Below the pieces are notes generated by a model, which did no database searches, was not told the origin of the DNA, and saw only the letters and a program-made list of their open reading frames with translations. From NCBI GenBank assembly GCA_030587435.1, contig JAUQZC010000134.1, forward strand, positions 1-27,329: a stretch of DNA of 27,329 bases. Reading direction: 5' to 3'. The DNA is from Candidatus Baldrarchaeota archaeon (GTDB lineage: Archaea; Asgardarchaeota; Baldrarchaeia; Baldrarchaeales; DXJG01). Below are positions 25,463-27,329 of this stretch, piece after piece (within the stretch, counting starts at the first letter, position 1; every line of letters starts with the position of its first letter). The translations under genes and the position numbers were made by a program.

Positions 25463-26388
25463 TGATAACCACATTAGCTGGAGGAGTAGGTGCTGCAAGA
25501 TTTCTACAAGGACTAGTTCACGTTGTTCCACCTGAAGAAATTGTTACAATAGTTAATACGGGAGATGACATAGAATTTTACGGTTTACATATCTCTCCTG
25601 ACGTTGACATAGTGACCTACACCCTCGCCGGAATTGTTGATGAAGAAAAGGGTTGGGGGATACGCGGGGACACCTTCAATTGCTTAGACATGCTTAGAAA
25701 ATACGGTTATGAAACGTGGTTTATGCTTGGAGATAAAGACTTAGCAACTCACATTCACAGAACACTGCTATTAAAAAGCGGATTGAAGCTTTCAGAAGTA
25801 ACAGAAAAAATTCGAAAAACCCTAGGAGTTAAGGTAAAAATTATCCCAATGACAAACGACAAGGTTCAAACGAAAATTGTTACTAATGTTGGTGAAATGC
25901 ATTTCCAAGAATATTTGGTTAAAAGAAAAGCACAAGACCCTGTTTTAGATGTGAAGTTTGAAGGAATAGAAAGAGCTGAACCAGCTCCAGGAGTAATTGA
26001 AGCAATATTAAATGCTGATGGAATTATTATATGTCCAAGCAACCCCATTGTAAGTATAGGTCCCATTCTGTCTATTAAAGGTGTAAAAGAAGCCTTGAAG
26101 AAAACTAAAGCGAAAATCGTAGCTATCAGCCCCATTGTTGGAGGAGCCCCAATAAAGGGACCCGCAGACAAGTTAATGCGAGGCTTAGGCATCGAGGTCT
26201 CAGCCCTAGGAATAGCAAAAATCTACAAAAACCTCCTTGACATGCTCATTATTGACAACATTGATAGAGACTTAAAACCTAAAATAGAAGAAATCGGAGT
26301 AAAAGTACATGTAACAAACACCATAATGAAAACAATAGAAAACAAAATTAAACTTGCAAAAGAAGCCTTAAACTGTATAGGTCTCTAA
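25462..26388 (+). CDS. cofD: CofD, 2-phospho-L-lactate transferase (F420 synthesis)
   Basis: Transfers the phospholactyl (or enolpyruvyl) moiety from its GDP-activated donor to the deazaflavin Fo, giving F420-0 or its dehydro form. Seen: the N-terminal nucleotide-binding loop TTLAGGVGAARFLQGL, then VNTGDDIEFYGLHISPDVD with the metal and donor-binding residues, YTLAGIVDEEKGWGIRGDTF, and GDKDLATHIHRT for Fo binding. In the second half are CPSNPIVSIGPIL and AISPIVGGAPIKGPADKLM. 308 residues from the ATG at 25462. An upstream TTG at 25447 is less likely, because GGGAGG lies between the two. Co-translated with the nitroreductase through a TAATG junction. Confidence 0.94.
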   Translation: MITTLAGGVGAARFLQGLVHVVPPEEIVTIVNTGDDIEFYGLHISPDVDIVTYTLAGIVDEEKGWGIRGDTFNCLDMLRKYGYETWFMLGDKDLATHIHRTLLLKSGLKLSEVTEKIRKTLGVKVKIIPMTNDKVQTKIVTNVGEMHFQEYLVKRKAQDPVLDVKFEGIERAEPAPGVIEAILNADGIIICPSNPIVSIGPILSIKGVKEALKKTKAKIVAISPIVGGAPIKGPADKLMRGLGIEVSALGIAKIYKNLLDMLIIDNIDRDLKPKIEEIGVKVHVTNTIMKTIENKIKLAKEALNCIGL

Positions 26389-26464
26389 GGGTTTATAAAC
26401 GTGTACCACATGCCTTGCTAGATCTTTCAAAATATTTTTAAGTAAGTGAAAATTAACTAAGGCT

Positions 26465-27329
26465 ATGAGCGAATTTGAGGATCAGTATGATGAGTATTTG
26501 AGGAGAATTTATAAGTGGAATGTTTTTGGGCTTATTTTGAGCTGGACTGTTTGGGGTCCTTTTCAATCAATGGCTGACCCCTATTTTCAACTATATGCAT
26601 ATGAACTTGGAGCAACTCCTGTAATTTTAGGTGCGATTTCCTTTGTTTCAACAATAACTTTAGGTTTTTCAAGAATTTTAGGGGGTTATGTGGCGGATAA
26701 ATATGGTCGAAAGAAGATTGTCGTGTGTATGACTGGGTTATTTAGTTTTTCCTTTCTTATTTACGCATATGCGCCAGATTGGACATGGCTTATTATAGCT
26801 GCTTTTCTATCCAATGTTGCATTGCTGTATCAGCCTGCTTTGTGGAGCATTGAGGCAGATTCTACACCAAAAGAGTTACGTGGTAAACTATTCTCTCTGT
26901 ATCACTTTTTACCTGATATTATCTCCTCGTTTTCACCGCTTTTAGCCATTTACTTTATTTCTCGATACACATTTGTCCCTGCAATTCGACTCATATATTT
27001 TCTATGCTTTGTTTCCGGGGTAACAGCAGCTACAATAAGAGGAGTTTTCTTGAAAGAAACACTGCTGAAACATGAAACTTTGGATGATAAAATCTTAAAA
27101 TTTGGGGAAGCCTATAGAGTTGCGCTGCGCTTTGTGAAAGAAAAATTGTTATATGTTGTCTTGGTAGATGTTACAGCAAACATAGCATTATCTATGACTT
27201 TTTTAACCTCCATTTACTCTGTTGTTTTTCTCGGGGTAAGTGAAATCGGCTGGGGTTATATTTCTAGCTTTAGCCATTTTCTCGCTCTCCTTTTCCTTGT
27301 GCCTTTCGGTTTTTTAATAGATAAGATTG
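26465..27329 (+). CDS. MFS transporter, cut by the window end
   Basis: 288 codons are present from ATG 26465 with no stop before the window edge. Seen: a charged cytoplasmic start (MSEFEDQYDEYLRRIYKW), then membrane segments of about 20 residues. Loop 2-3 carries GGYVADKYGRKK, the classic motif A of the major facilitator superfamily. Some seven hydrophobic segments follow, with an internal loop (LKETLLKHETLDDKILKF) typical of the region between the two six-helix halves. The last residues (VPFGFLIDK) look like a second motif A. Substrate unknown. A T-rich ATATTTTTAAG at about 26430-26440 may be its promoter. Confidence 0.85.
   Translation, partial: MSEFEDQYDEYLRRIYKWNVFGLILSWTVWGPFQSMADPYFQLYAYELGATPVILGAISFVSTITLGFSRILGGYVADKYGRKKIVVCMTGLFSFSFLIYAYAPDWTWLIIAAFLSNVALLYQPALWSIEADSTPKELRGKLFSLYHFLPDIISSFSPLLAIYFISRYTFVPAIRLIYFLCFVSGVTAATIRGVFLKETLLKHETLDDKILKFGEAYRVALRFVKEKLLYVVLVDVTANIALSMTFLTSIYSVVFLGVSEIGWGYISSFSHFLALLFLVPFGFLIDKI

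Overview
The window comes from an archaeon with an AT-rich genome. The evidence is TATA-like promoters, Shine-Dalgarno motifs of the GGAGG/GGTGA type, many TTG and GTG starts, a substrate-binding protein held by a C-terminal membrane helix rather than a lipobox, CofD (coenzyme F420), myo-inositol-1-phosphate synthase, MNT/HEPN and VapBC modules, and a fused AAA+/VWA chelatase-like protein. An uncultured TACK-type lineage such as Bathyarchaeia would fit, but this is an impression of style; no rRNA or tRNA gene is present to test it.

Layout. 1-1000: a decayed metallo-beta-lactamase-fold gene (three frameshifts and an amber codon). 1.3-2.3 kb: an unrecognised protein with a possible nuclease-like core, divergent from a solitary MNT nucleotidyltransferase. 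2.3-4.4 kb: an Lrp/AsnC regulator divergent from glutamine synthetase. 4.4-8.4 kb: a radical SAM/SPASM-like enzyme and an 860-residue chelatase-like AAA+/VWA fusion with a predicted membrane hairpin between its two domains. 8.5-9.4 kb: an MNT/HEPN pair. 9.8-14.8 kb: a complete BMP-type (nucleoside-like) ABC importer. 15.2-17.5 kb: acyl-CoA dehydrogenase and inositol-phosphate synthase. 17.8-19.1 kb: a CooC-like nickel-insertion ATPase and a small membrane protein. 19.1-20.15 kb: a gene graveyard in which a TldE/PmbA relic on the plus strand abuts an internal fragment of a heavy-metal P-type ATPase on the minus strand. 20.15-23.8 kb, all minus strand: threonine/serine dehydratase, VapC, VapB, an M20 metallopeptidase and RidA. 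24.1-26.4 kb: an ECF S-component-like membrane protein, then an FbiB-C-terminal-like nitroreductase overlapping cofD. 26.5 kb to the end: an MFS transporter cut by the window edge.

How the genes connect. The ABC importer is one operon with overlapping genes. The nitroreductase and cofD are translationally coupled and suggest F420 synthesis through a dehydro-F420 reduction step. The dehydratase makes reactive enamines of the kind RidA clears, and the two lie in one minus-strand block. Lrp next to glutamine synthetase suggests nitrogen or amino-acid control. CooC implies a nickel carbon monoxide dehydrogenase elsewhere in the genome.

I found no CRISPR array, rRNA, tRNA, intact insertion sequence or phage region. 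The strongest unexplained signals are the membrane-hairpin chelatase-like fusion, the CofD/nitroreductase pair, and the decayed genes, which simple ORF calling misses.
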